Shown: one piece after another, positions 1-11,561 of the stretch
Layout of the letters: each line of letters opens with the position of its first letter
How positions within the stretch are numbered: the first letter of the stretch is position 1
Notes under the pieces: model-generated
Databases searched by the model: none
Seen by the model: the letters and a program-made list of their open reading frames with translations, nothing else
What the model was told of the DNA's origin: nothing
Position numbers and translations under genes: made by a program
Source of the DNA: Gymnorhina tibicen
Lineage: Eukaryota > Chordata > Aves > Passeriformes > Artamidae
DNA: 64,000 nt
Direction of reading: 5' to 3'
Assembly (NCBI GenBank): GCA_013399875.1
Contig: VXAZ01001047.1
Location: 434,001 to 498,000 of the forward strand

Positions 1-118
1 ATGATCTTTAAAACCGTACAGTCCAGCCATTAGCCGGGGACTGCCAAGTCGACCCCTAAACCACGTCCCTAAGTGTCACATCTACACATCTTTTAAATAT
101 CTCCATGAAGGTATTTCT
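1..118 (-). mobile_element. CR1 LINE 3' fragment, cut by window edge
   Basis: This is an antisense match to the CR1 3' untranslated region. The stretch around 55-110 (accacgtccctaagtgtcac, then tctacacatcttttaaatat) parallels the copy at 38.4 kb base for base with scattered changes. The terminal octamers lie just outside the window. It holds no open frame of its own. The right boundary is approximate, because similarity fades after 'ctccatgaagg'. Confidence 0.8.
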
Positions 119-186
119 GGTAAGCAAGTTTTGTGAGGAAGAAGCTCCTTCACATCCTGCAATCCTCAGTTTTTTACCTCCTCTAG

Positions 187-261
187 CAACAGAGGTACCT
201 GACACTGGACATTGACCCTGTCACCTTTGCCTTTGGTGGTATTAAACACAAAGGAAATGAG
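187..261 (+). other. Candidate exon (75 nt), + strand
   Basis: A pyrimidine-rich acceptor (ttttttacctcctctag, 170-186) precedes 75 nt with one open frame of 25 codons (begins QQRYLTLDIDPV, ends HKGNE). A consensus donor, GAG followed by gtaagtt, starts at 262. The other two frames have stops. I do not recognise the peptide. Sites of this quality can arise by chance in 64 kb, and the strand composition of the window argues for transcription from the other strand. It could be a noncoding exon or a decoy. Confidence 0.22.
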
Positions 262-3210
262 GTAAGTTCAAAGACTGAATCCAAGCAAGAGCAATGGACA
301 ATGAAGCAGAGTTGGCTTACATAAAACAGCCTTCCACTTCTGCAGAGCTGCAGATAAGCATCTCTAAAATAATGTACTAAGGCAAAATAACAACATACCA
401 CCACAGCCACAAGAGCCCTAAAATAGGAGCCTCAGCAGTTATTGTAACTAGACATTGGTTATTTCTTGGATTATGCAGTCAGAAGATTTCCATTTCAGAT
501 TTCTTTCTGTTTATAGTCTATGCTCTAAGAGATCATTAACATCAACAAGCTATTCTCTGTTTAGGTAGCAGCAGCAACTTCTTTCTCAAACAGAATATAC
601 TGATAATTGAGAAATGAAAAATTCAGGCAAGATTGCCTCAGCAGTTCTTGGGTGCTCGGCAACTGTTCTAACACACTCTTCCACAATACCATTCCCATGA
701 TAAGAGATTGTGATTCTTAAATAAACACGCAGAACATTCAGTGTTAAGTATAACCATAAGACACAGCTGATAATCACTGTGAAGTTACCTGCTTTTACTC
801 AAAAAGTCTTGGGGGTGGTGGTGTGCTATGTGTACAGCAGGTGATAATGCAACAATAGGTAAGGAAAGGTAAAGACACAACATCGCACTGAAACCTTTGA
901 GCCTGAGGATCTTTGAGTTGCATTTAATAGTAAATACTTCAATATTGCAACAGATGATCCCATGTTTTTCACCATACTTTCACAGCAATGGCAGATCACC
1001 CTTTCAAGGCTTCAGGGGAAGGAGGGAGAAGAAAGAGCAGTGCTCATGACATTTTGTTTAATTCTGTGATGGCATTTTAAGTTCTACAGCTGTTAAATGG
1101 CAAGGTTACAAGAAATTCAGAGTGTATGCTATTACAGACAAAAAGTTCAGCAGACAACCCAGTGACATGATATATTTGGCAACTGAAAATTCAGGATCCA
1201 CTGGCCTAAAAAATGGGAAGGAGTCACCCCCCCTTCCCATATAATCAGGGGTATGCCCTGCATACCAGACAACCAAGGCTTGGGGCAGTTGCAAACAGCA
1301 CTTACAAGTTTATTGGCAGAAGTCAAAATATCCAGCTAGCAGATTATTTCTTTCTGTGCCTCCTATTACTTTAAAACTCCTGGTCTCTTTTCTGGGGACA
1401 ATGACTGCAGAATGTTTATCTGGGAGGAGTGTGTGTTTGTTTTGTTGGGAAGTTTTATAATGGTATTTGATGATTCCATTTAATCCTCTCTGGGCAAAAA
1501 TTTTTTTTACTAGTCAGTTTCAAATATAACATGGGTTTTGTTTGTTAGCTTTTGGAGAGAACTGGCTTTTAAATTATTGTGTAGGTATATTCTCTTCTCC
1601 AATCTGTGCCTTGCTAAGGGTCCTGCCTGAGGCTGTAGTAGTATTACAGCGGCTTTGAGTTTCCAGGGGCTGCACTAAGGCAGTCTATTAAGAATGTAGG
1701 CATTAGAGTAAGAAAAGGCAGGTGAGTTTTGCTATTAGACCTAGGAACTAGTTTTAAGTCAAAGATGTGTTTGAGAGCCAGTTATTACAATGTTTACTAC
1801 TGTCACTATCTTTAACAAATAGCATCCCCTCAAGTAGCACAGACTTCCAGATTTCTAAATCTCCATCATCTAAGTGAACTCAAAGTTCCCAAGACACAAC
1901 AGAAAAATGGAAGCACGCATCCAGCATTTCCTTGGTTTCACAATTAAACAAACTATGGAAAGTCAATCACTGGTCTCTATTTTGACCAAGTTTGTCCAGA
2001 AAATAAGCAACAGAACCACCAGCACACCCAATGAATCTTCTCTGTTTTGCAGAGCAGAGTCTCCTCTTTGCACTGTGAACCCCAAGAGAGAAGTTTGCTG
2101 TCACTTACATGCAGGCAAAGACAAGAGTAAAAAATGTTTTGGCAACTGTGGGAGACCTTATCTAGTGGTAACATTATTACATTTTGACTGATGGTTTTAA
2201 AGACACAGCAGAGCAATGATTGCCTTCTATCATGGCAATCCTACCTGCAGCTACTAAAATCCTGAGAAGGTGGAAATAAAAAAAATCCATCCTTGTCACT
2301 TTGTTCCTACTCTAACAGTTACATCATGGGATAAAAGATGCATCGAAGGACAGCACTGCCACACACTCAGAACCTTATCAGAAGTCTCCTGGTATTTTGG
2401 GGGATTTTCTTACATACGTAAACACCTAGCATGACAATCATAGGAAGTAATTAAATGAGAAACTCAGCTTTTTTGAGCTTGTTATTTGTGGAGAAGAGGC
2501 CTTAAAATAAAGATTTCCAGTACCATGTCACTGACTGAGCAAGGTTTTGTAGAAGGCATTTAAAATGTAGTACTTTTAACATGTCCACACATAAAATGGA
2601 CCAACCCCTCTTCAGAGAGAGCATCCCGAAACCAATGGTGCAGCCACTCCTCTGACAAAACTCAATACCCTGCTAAAACCATATAGCCTCAGATCCTGCT
2701 CACAGCAACATAAGTTGTTTGTGAAGAGCTGAGTATCCTTGTGTGCAGGAGAAAATATGATCTTCATTAGAAGAGAGGTTAGAGTTTGTCACTACTCATC
2801 TGCATGCTACATCTCTACATTAAGTTATATTGAAACATGATGGGCACTGCCTATGATATCATTCCCTAACCTTGTATATTGTTACTGCCATCTGTTTCTG
2901 GGTTTAAGAGGATTTTTTTCTTATTATTCTTGCCAGTTTTCAATTTCCGTGTGACAACTTTCACAAACTATTTAATTAAACTGATATTTTAAGTAAGATT
3001 TCACAAGAAAATATTATATGTTACTCCCCCAAAATCAAGTTACCGTTCACGAACTTCAGTCTCCTCCTCCTACCAGTGTGATAATTTTGACCAAATAAGG
3101 CTTTCCAGTTTTCCTGGCCCAACTTCCACATTTATGTAACTGAACTATTTAAGACCCATGATTCTGTTACCCACATAAACAGTTTCTCATTCATGTTTCT
3201 CTTACATATG
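262..3210. other. Single-copy DNA, no gene seen
   Basis: AT-rich sequence with no repeat family I recognise. A good acceptor ends at 2052 and a 45-codon frame follows, but no convincing donor closes it. The segment around 1440-1560 is T/G-rich, unlike most of the window, which is A/C-rich on this strand. Confidence 0.5.
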
Positions 3211-3416
3211 CACAGAATCACAGAATATGGTGAGTTGGAAGAGACCCACAAGGATCATCGAGTCCAACTCCTGGCCCTGCACAGCACCACCCCAGGAGTC
3301 ACACCCAGTGCCTGAGAGTGTTGTCCAAATGCTTCTTGAACTCTGTCAGGCTTGGTGCTGTGACCACTTTCCTGGGGAGCCTGTGCCAGTGCCCAAACAC
3401 CCTCTGGGTGAAGGTC
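3211..3416 (-). mobile_element. CR1 LINE, 3' part of a 5'-inverted copy
   Basis: Two tandem cacagaat octamers (3211-3226) are the reverse complement of the CR1 3' terminus. The segment runs to 'ccctctgggtgaa' near 3413 and matches the copy at 57733-57931, so both belong to the same CR1 subfamily. The element is truncated here and continues in the opposite orientation in the adjoining block. The junction is placed to within about 10 bases. Confidence 0.9.
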
Positions 3417-3935
3417 AACAAGTGAAAGTGATGAATTCTGATGAGATGCTGAAAAGCAGTGACTTGGGAGAGGGCCCTGGGGGCAGATTGAATCTGAGTC
3501 AGCAGTGCCCTGGCAGCCAGAAGGGCCAACCCTGTCCTGGGGGGCATCAGGCACAGCATTACAGCCGGGCAAGGGAGGGAATTGTCCCGCTCTGCTCTGC
3601 ACTGGGGTGGCCTCACCTCGAGTCCTGGGGGCAGTTTTGGGTGCCACAATATAAGAAATACATTAAACTGTTAGAAAGGGTCCTAAGGAGAGCCCTGAGG
3701 ATGTGAAGGGCCTTGAGGGGAAGCCGTGCAAGGAGCAGCTGAGGTCACTTTGTCAGGTTCAGCCTGGAGTAGAGGAGACTGAGGGGAGACCTCATTGCAG
3801 TCTGCAGCTTCCTCATGAGGAGAAGAAGAGGGGCAGACACTGATCTCTTCTCTCTGGTGACCAGTGACAGGAACCGAGGGAATTGTCTGAAGTTGTGTCA
3901 GGGGAGGTTTAGGTTAGATATTAGAAAAAAATTGG
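3417..3935 (+). mobile_element. CR1 LINE, inverted 5' part of the same copy
   Basis: This + strand CR1 sequence covers the end of the reverse transcriptase region and following bases. The decayed sense frame near 3620-3700 carries the usual CR1 pattern of a [19 protein letters not shown] stretch. It ends at 'aggttagatattagaaaaaa', exactly where the neighbouring minus segment starts in CR1 order. The uninterrupted copy at 57.7-58.2 kb shows these two points are adjacent in the intact element. One insertion with an inverted 5' half explains this better than two insertions. Confidence 0.85.
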
Positions 3936-5791
3936 TATATGTGTTTACATGGAGACTAAAAACTGAGGCTCACCAAGTTTGAAGTTTGCTTGCCCTTTCT
4001 CTACCTGTTTGAGAGGGAGGACAACAGATGACCTTTTTTTCCTGCTTGTCTTGCTCAACTCACTATTTGTTCCACAATTCATTCAATATAATGGCCAGTT
4101 GTGTTTGAAATTTATTCAGATAATCTTCCCAAATCCTTTGGATCTAGATGGTTTGAACCTGCTAATTTACATGGCAGCTCTAATTTTTTTAATGGCACTC
4201 TTCAAATCCTTTCCATGAGAAGCCAGGTTTGCATGACTGCCAGTCTCTCCCTTGCCTGGAACCTGCACTCTTCTGTTATCAGAAGCATTTTGAACTCGCT
4301 CTTTACTGGCACATGACACCCAGAGCCATTGCACAGTATAGAATGTGTGAACTAACTATTCACACACACACAAGGTCCCTTTCTCATTTGGAATAGGATA
4401 ATTAGTGGAAAAACTTTGATTATCTCAAGCATGTAACTTTTCTCATTGATAAGCAACAAGCTCTGGAATAGTTTGAGAAGTATTATTCTCCATGCCTACT
4501 GTGTGCAGTTCAGAAAAAATAACATGGACATGATATTATATTTTAAGGTCTGATTTACGTATCTGCAGTATGAACAGCTTATTTTATAATAATGCACTTA
4601 CATTAAAACCAAAACAGGGTTGGGGTTTTTTGTTAAATGATCCCCCAGCAGCAGCTGCACATACACAGAGAACATGTGGTTCTGGACAGCAGGCCTTGTG
4701 ATAGACTAACCAAACATCTTGAAAGGGAAGTTTTCAGTTATCACAGTCCAAGTACATCATTTCTACTGGAAGGATATTGCAATCTGCAGATTAACCATGA
4801 ATTAAATTTATATTAAAAAATAATATCCTGCATTTTACATGCTAAATTAAAACAGATGTAATTAAAGCCTTTGAAAGTAATTTTGGCTGGTGCTTCATTT
4901 ATATCTACAGCTAAAGCAGACACTTTCTCAGGCATTTGTGCCAAATTTGACTAATTTTTCTGCTCTGTGTTTTAATTACTGTATATGCTTTCCTGTTGCA
5001 GTTAGAAATATCCATTACACACTTGAACAGCCAATGCTACGAGAACGCGTGTGCTTTTTTTTAAGCCTAGTGGTATTTCAAGTCATTATGTGATAATGGC
5101 AAAGCTCACAGATGCTTCTGCTGTACACTGCTATAGAGCGCCTGTACACAGACACACCCCGCCATGACCCACAGCTGACCCCGGCTGCAGCAACACAGCA
5201 CACCCAGAGCAACCTCACAGATGTAGGAGAAGCTACTCAGCATCACGCTCCATGTTAGGCTGGAACGCCACCGCACTTCTCCTGCTATGGCACCTACGCT
5301 AAAGCCAACTTCAATAAACATTTTCTTCTCAGAGAAGACTGATTTGTTTGGAGTTAGATTCCTTGCATCCCCATCCCTCCTGTGCAAACACACAAAAGGC
5401 ATTCCAGCCAAGAACCCAGTTCTTACAGCATAGGCCCGTACCAGCATCCCCAGGGAATCCCAGCCTCCTAATGTACGGGTTGAATTTCAGGGTCTTAATA
5501 AAAGCTATTCCTTAAGTTCAAGAATCTGTGTCAGACAACAAGTTTTGGAGATCACCCTTTCTAGTGCAAGTTCAAGGTTTCCAGTCCACTTGTAAAGTCA
5601 AACAGGAGGAATTTCAAGTGCAAAAAACCTGTAAACTTCTGCAATCTATTCCTTGTTTTGCTTGGCTTAACTGCTGAGTTACCTCCCCAGGCAGCCAGCT
5701 ACAAGCTGTTAGTGGATTTGGAGTTTTAGATAATTACATTTGGTGAGATCTTCCTGCAAAAACAACCTTGTTCTCCTCCTTGGCTTTGTAG

Positions 5792-5842
5792 ACCAAACCA
5801 CATGATGAAGTCACTTCTAGATGTGTGTATCACATACTATAG
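5792..5842 (+). other. Candidate exon (51 nt), + strand
   Basis: A strong acceptor (ctcctccttggctttgtag, ending 5791) and a good donor (TAG, then gtatgtgtg) bound 51 nt. One frame is open (PNHMMKSLLDVCITYY) and needs two bases from the preceding exon. That phase does not join the other + candidates at 187 and 7196, which begin and end in phase 0. At least one of these is therefore spurious, or exons are missing. Confidence 0.15.
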
Positions 5843-6135
5843 GTATGTGTGTACTTACACGTTGTCTGTGGTTAACACTGACAGATTAGTGAGCAAGTTC
5901 CCCCTGAATTAAACCAATGATGTCTATACCAAATGCTTCAAGGAGTCTACATTTTAAGAAAATGGGAACAGCTGCCAGCAGGAGAAGGCAATCACAGCTG
6001 ACTTAAAGTGAATTACGTGGAAGGATTTGCAGATAAACAAAAAGTGAAGTGGATTTAAAATAGCAATTTCTGAAAGCTTGAGGTATTTTAAATAAGAATA
6101 AAATGTATACTTTTTAGATAGTTATAGGTCAGTAT

Positions 6136-6166
6136 AGACTCAGTCAACTGAGTCTCCACTCAGTTG
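6136..6166. repeat. Two overlapping alternative hairpins
   Basis: AGACTCAG (6136-6143) pairs with CTGAGTCT (6148-6155) across a 4-base loop. CAACTGAG (6145-6152) pairs with CTCAGTTG (6159-6166) across a 6-base loop. Both stems are perfect 8-mers and share bases, so only one can form at a time. No gene context indicates a function. Confidence 0.6.
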
Positions 6167-6487
6167 TATAAGCAAAAATTTTAACTCATCACAGAGACAT
6201 CAACAGAACTGTTTTTTATACCTCTGTGGACTTGAAAAAGTAGAACTTGGCCAAAAACTTTTTTCTAAGAGGAAATATGCCTTTCCGTGTTGACTGGTAA
6301 AAATAAGACAAGCTATATAAGTAAAATGTTCATGTCCATTCTACCAACATTTACATAATAAATATTCTCTTCATTTCAGTAAAATTCAAAACAACTATTT
6401 GCGATAATGTAAATTATCCCTAATGTGGAGAATATGCAAAGGACCTAATGCAATCTAGTTTTTGTCCTATGAAAGTGTTCAAATTGA

Positions 6488-6608
6488 GATTGTACAGGGT
6501 TTTGTGCTACCTGATCCAGTGAAAGATGATGCTGCCCATGGCAGGGAAGCTGGACTAAATGATATCTTTACATGTCTCTTCCAGCCCAAACCATTCTGTG
6601 ATTCCATG
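6488..6608 (+). mobile_element. CR1 LINE 3' end, short fragment
   Basis: This is a sense-oriented CR1 terminus. The 'ctgatccagtg', 'ctgcccatggcaggg' and 'tggactaaatgat' blocks lead to 'cccaaaccattctgtg' and then two terminal octamers, attctgtg and attccatg (6593-6608). The second octamer carries a substitution. It is the only CR1 in the window that lies in + orientation throughout. The left edge is approximate. Confidence 0.85.
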
Positions 6609-7195
6609 AACAAACAGAAGAATGCATCATTGTACTCAGAGCAGATATTACAGTGCTCCTTATGAACAGTGTCCACTACAAAAAGACATTTTATGCCATG
6701 TTAGGGGGATTTTTCAGTAAGAATGTCTAAACAGGGAAATAAGAGAGTTAGCCAAAACATGAAAGGTACATCTGAAATTATCAGACATTTTCCTAATAAA
6801 TAAGTCACACACGTTTGACCCACACTAAGATTTACCATGAAAATCTCTACAGCCCTGCTGTGAAGATTCAGGCACACCTAGGTGTAGATCCTGGCTTGGA
6901 GCATAAAACCAAGGGAGTACCCAGCCCTGTGCTGGAAGACCTGCATTGCTGGAAGGACCTGTGCACCCGAGTCCTGGAACTGGTTTCAGACACAGGACCT
7001 GGATCACAGCCTTTTTCTTTGTGGTAGCAGTGTTTACCTGCACTGAAATTCAGTGTTTACCATTACAAAGCAGTGGAGCTGGGCAGTCCCCTTTGAACAA
7101 ACAAAAGCTTGTGTGCTGTTTTGTACGCCTTTTCCAAAGCTTCACAAAATTCTGGATTGCCAAAGCATCAAAACCTCATTTTTGCTTATTTTCAG
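6609..7195. other. Single-copy DNA, no gene seen
   Basis: No repeat recognised. It ends in a pyrimidine-rich tract (ctcatttttgcttattttcag) that serves as acceptor for the candidate exon at 7196. Confidence 0.4.
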
Positions 7196-7279
7196 ACTCT
7201 TCCTGAGGAAGTACAGCATGTGAATCAAAAACTCCCTGCTTTGCCTGCCATTTCTGGATTTTTAATAGATCTTGGGGTA
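7196..7279 (+). other. Candidate exon (84 nt), + strand
   Basis: A strong acceptor ending at 7195 and the donor gtaagtatt at 7280 bound 84 nt. One frame is open for 28 codons (starts TLPEEVQHVNQKLPALP, ends LIDLGV), and the other two have early stops. The last exon bases (GTA) are not the preferred donor context. The phase is 0 at both ends, as at 187-261, so the two could join. I do not recognise the protein. A chance exon is quite possible. Confidence 0.25.
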
Positions 7280-7773
7280 GTAAGTATTCAACTTTTCCTT
7301 ATGATAAAGGCTTTATTTTGAAACATACAATGCTCAAAACTTGCAATACAGTCCCCAAAGAAAATAACATGAAAGTTTTAAACTAGTATGCCTTTGGAAA
7401 ACTCTGAGTAGTCAGCACTTTCCAGCTCTTATGTATATTCCTATTTTTATTGTATTCATTCCATAGAAGAAACACCTACCTTCACTTCATTTCTTTCCCC
7501 CAGCTTATCAGTGCATGCCCTTGACCAAAGTACAAAAAACAGCATTTACCAACACTGCAGGTGAAAAACTATTCCTCTGTATAAATTATACATCTTGGGA
7601 ACTCAACATTTCTTTCATGCTGAAAACCTATTCAAGCCTTCCCACATCTGTGGGCTAAGTGGTTTGCTCCAGCCAGGGGGGCCGACAATTGCTGATATTT
7701 CAAGAAACCTAATCTCTTAATGTTTGGGATCAGACAAAGGGTATGGCCATAAAAGAGACAGCTTGAAACAGGC

Positions 7774-8150
7774 CTAATCTCCGGCATATCTGAACCTACA
7801 GATGGCAGAGACTCTGAGCTGCCACCAACATAGATTCGACTGACTGGAGTCTGCCTGCCCAGGGGTGGTCCAGGCAGACCGATTCAATTGCACACGGAAA
7901 TCTCTCACGCCGATATTTCTGTCCTGGGCACGTAAAGAAAGGATTGGTGCTGGCATGAATCGAGCGTGCACCACTTGCATCAGATGGCAGCAGTGCCAGA
8001 CTGCTGACCAGACAATATTCCTGCTCAGTCCTGCTCTGACCATGCCTAAATTCCTACTTCTTGGCTCCCAGACTGCCAGTTTCCTTAGGTCTGCCACCTC
8101 ACTGGTGACTCTGTGCCTGAAGATTTCCTGACCGGACAACCCCGTGCTGC
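7774..8150. promoter_or_regulatory. CpG-containing block, origin unclear
   Basis: About ten CpGs fall in some 370 bases (for example attcgactg, cacgccgat, atcgagcgtg, gaccggac), whereas the flanks have very few. A TATA-like ccataaaagag lies just upstream at about 7748. It may be a young insertion such as an LTR that has not yet lost its CpGs, or a regulatory element. I cannot match it to a family. A 121-codon minus frame through it has no recognisable domain. Confidence 0.25.
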
Positions 8151-9887
8151 CTTTCCCAGTTTACAGTCACAGACACGTTGTTACTTTTTACAGAGACACG
8201 GAACATTTTCTCAGGCCAATGCAGCACTCATCAGTGCTGGGATAGACAGCAGAGGCTCAGCTGTTCCCTTCAGCCCACTCCATACCATGATACATAAGGC
8301 TACATACTCTTGTCTCTCCTCCAACAGAGCAATAAGCACTACACTCTTTCATTCCTTGTAAAATATGAGCATTTCCACCTCAACTTAACTTCTCCCTATT
8401 AGGGGGTCTATGTGCTAATTGTGACTCTCAAATAATTATTAAAAAAAAAAAACCAAAACAAAACAAAACAAACCCCTTTGAATTGTAAATATTCTAAAAC
8501 AAGTTTAAACTTTCAAGTTGAATTTTCAGTTGACTACAAACTAAACCTATGAGTCCCCACATGCACCCAAAGACCAAAATCTGTGATATACAATGTGCAA
8601 CGCAGCCCTCCTGCAGCAGTCCCTAAAATAAGAAAAGAGACCGCCCTGACTGTATGCAGAGCAGCAATGTAACCAGAATTAATAATTTCCAAGAGGGCTG
8701 ATCTGAGGAGCTCAGAACCCAAGAGAGGGCCATCCTCCCTGGAACACAGCACATCTGCAAAGCAGGATGTTTTCCAAGCTAAGAGCTGATGTGTTTTTCT
8801 GGCGAGGAAGCAGGAGGCATAAGGATTATGGTTACTTTTGAGGGCCCTGGGAAGGTGGGGGAGGGAGGTCAGGCACATGGGGCACATTCACACAATTATC
8901 CAGGCACCAAAAAAAAAAAAAAAAAAGGCTAAAAAAAAAGCTATTCTGATCCCTTCAGCAGAACAGCAGCAGTGCTCAGCAAGTCATGAATTTAGTGCGT
9001 GGGAGTTGCTTCAGCTCTCTCAGGGAGCTTTTTCTGCCTATACTGCATATACTCGGTTATGTGTCTGGTGTGTCTTTCATTAACTTATAGAGCCCAAATA
9101 TAAGTGAAGGCATATGGGGGCTGGGGAAGTGACAAAGGAAAGCTGATTTCCAGGTTGGCATTTCAAGAGTTAAACTGAATTTTTCAGAAGTACTCATCAC
9201 CATAGACTATTTAATAATAAATTAGCTGAAAGAAAAAAAAAAGTGAGTTAAGGCTATCACTCCCTATTTAACTTGGTTCAACAGGTTAAAGGTCAGTTTT
9301 TAAATACCCCAAGACAGAAAGACTTTTATTACTAAAGTTTCAAACACCAGAACCCATTCTGACTGGCTGAATACTTATACCTATAATTAAAGTGTAGATT
9401 ACAAGGGAAAAAACAATACTGAAACCACTGAACAGAAAGTCAACATGATAAAATTAGTTCCATGCTCCTGTTAGAAATCCACTCTAAATATTCCACACTG
9501 ACTAAAGAACCCGCACCCAGCTGTACACCTGAAAGAACGCACCCATCCAAGTGCAGGGCTTAGACAGGTTGGGCCAAAAATGTCAAAACAACAAATTTTT
9601 GTATTTGCCAATAACTGAGTTTTCACTTCAATATCTGTGGTAGAAATATATGCTTATTCTTCGAAAATTTGTCATTTAAGAATGTAACTGAAAGTATAAG
9701 CCCAAAGACAACACAGAAGAAAGCAAACCTAAACCAGTGGCTTTAATGAGTCTGAAACGACAAGGAAATCCTCACCACAGAAACAGAAGTTTGTCATTTT
9801 CAAGGAGGTTTTATTAATTTGTTTCACCTAAAGCTTCTTGCACATTGACTGTCACGTACCCACAACATTTGCAGTGATTCTCGCTAC
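8151..9887. other. Single-copy DNA with A-runs, no gene seen
   Basis: It contains poly-A runs at 8441-8452 and 8909-8926. No gene or known repeat was seen. Confidence 0.4.
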
Positions 9888-9971
9888 CTGCTGCCAATAC
9901 CAAAGCATGCACTGTTTTTCCTCATTAGGACCATCAAAGCCAGCTTTAAGGACAAGGCTGTATTTTAATTG
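9888..9971 (-). other. Weak candidate exon (84 nt), - strand
   Basis: Read on -, a modest acceptor (gatttcggattcag) precedes 28 open codons (QLKYSLVLKAGFDG, later CMLWYWQQ) and a CAG|gtagcg donor. The phase is 0 at both ends, so it does not directly follow 11466-11561, which ends in phase 2. The acceptor has a poor pyrimidine tract. It is included only because it lies downstream of better minus candidates. Confidence 0.1.
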
Positions 9972-11465
9972 CTGAATCCGAAATCTACTACTCTACCGCT
10001 TCCAAGCAATTCCACTTTAATAATTTGCCACATGTTAGGATGCCTGAAAGAATTTAGAATCCAAGGTTTTCCCTGGAAAACAAGCATCCAAATTTTTCAG
10101 ACAGATATCTTTTACAGTTATGAAGGTTGTGACTCACTCAGGGACAGGTTAGAAAGATGGTGCACTTGACAAGACAGTCATCGAAAGAACAGTAGGTTGG
10201 ACCAAAATCTGGTGGCTGATTTAAAGAAAACAATTCCTTCTATTCTGAAGACATAAACTAGAGACACAGAGCAGTTTTCTTTAAAGTTCTGCTATTAGAT
10301 TCTGCTTTTTACAACAGATCAATGCAGCTTTAAGATAGCTGATTCACACTGTGGGGCAGAAGACACATTTTGATTACTTTTTAAAGGTGAAAGTGGTTGT
10401 GACAGAACTTTTGTACTTATTGACCAAACCTTAAATCCTGAGATCTTTAAATCTTAAAACAAGCATATATATAGTACCATTCTCCAAGAGGACTATGTAT
10501 TCTCTGGCAACATGAAAAGTCGGGTTTATGCCATGGGCACCTTACTTTCACCTAGCAGCTTTACATTTTACTTTTACCTTACTTTTACCTAGCGCTCTGA
10601 AGCAGTGGCTGAACAGCACTGCCGAGCTCCTGCAAGGGATGATCTTGCAGGTGACCAATATAAGTTTATAATAAGAAATGAACAAAGTTTCTACAGGCCT
10701 CTACAAGATCAGAGAGTTGTGATATCACACAGGAGGTTCAGAGTTAGGGAATTCACTTAAAACATAAGTTAGAGGGCAGGAGAGCACAGGGAACCTCTGC
10801 CACGTCTACTGGCAGTTCAGTTCTCATCCTCTCTCTGCTCTGCAGCTCTTGGAGTGAAGCACTTGCCTGCATCACTGGGAATACCCAACCATTTAGCAAC
10901 AGAGACAGAGATGATTCATGAATGCACACAAAGTGATATTTCCCATGGAACAGAAGAGACCATGAGAAGCCAATTCTAGAAATGAAAAGTTCCTTATATT
11001 TCTTTTTAGGCATACTCACAATGATTGTCCTTGGCAAAAACCACAGTCTTTAAGGAAAAGTGAGCCTGTGTCCAAGCCAACAGGCAAGCACATGACTTTT
11101 TCTTTCTTGAAACACATACTACGAGTCAAGAAGTCAAACCCCATAATTTGCTCTTTAGCAATATCACCACCATCACCACTAGCCTTTATATAAGTTAATA
11201 AATGATATCAGCATTAATTTAAAGGAAAACACTTTATTTCCACCATTTCCATCCCAGGTTTAAATTCCCTTCCCTAAGACATTTGGGTTCTGATTTAAAC
11301 TACTACAGCCAACAGCTTGAGTAGAGCTGATCAAAAAGTTTATTTAAAGTTTGTGTTAAACAAACAATTTTCTTGCAAGAAGAGTTTCTGAAAACTTCAG
11401 CATTTTCAACCTGAACTGTGGGACAGGAGGAATGCCCCAGAGGGCTCCCATTGCACAGTGCTCAC
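9972..11465. other. Single-copy DNA, no gene seen
   Basis: Imperfect short duplications (cttactttcacctag and cttacttttacctag) lie at about 10541-10595. A 94-codon minus frame (10753-11037) contains an acceptor-like tract but no standard donor. Confidence 0.4.
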
Positions 11466-11561
11466 CTGAATTTCCAAAGCCCTGTCTTGCCAGGGTCATG
11501 GCAAACAGTGAAAAACAGATTAGCTCTTTCACCAAGGACTACTTCTTCATTCAGCTGATCA
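11466..11561 (-). other. Candidate exon (96 nt), - strand
   Basis: On the - strand, ttattttgcctaattag is followed by 96 nt and the donor TTCAG|gtgagcac, which is close to perfect. Only one of three frames is open: one base, 31 codons (begins DQLNEEVVLGERANLFF, ends GKTGLWKF), then two bases. The entry phase fits the two-base exit of the candidate at 16503-16591, giving a Ser codon at the join. The peptide looks protein-like but I cannot place it in a family. A real exon of a long minus-strand gene is plausible but unproven. Confidence 0.3.

Larger units (their letters stand above)
3936..6487. other. Single-copy DNA, no gene seen
   Basis: No recognisable gene or repeat. A (CA)n run of about 12 bases lies near 4361. 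The part at 5105-5290 is richer in GC and CpG than its surroundings and contains AATAAA at 5313, but I could not assign it to an LTR or a CpG island. Frames after acceptors at 4910 and 5003 lack a donor. Confidence 0.45.

Noticed and set aside
3227..3706. 159-codon + open frame
   Set aside because: It runs through both halves of the inverted CR1 copy, partly antisense, and is not a gene.
5105..5460. Possible LTR with AATAAA at 5313 and a GC-richer upstream part
   Set aside because: No family motif order, terminal TG/CA pair or target-site duplication could be established.
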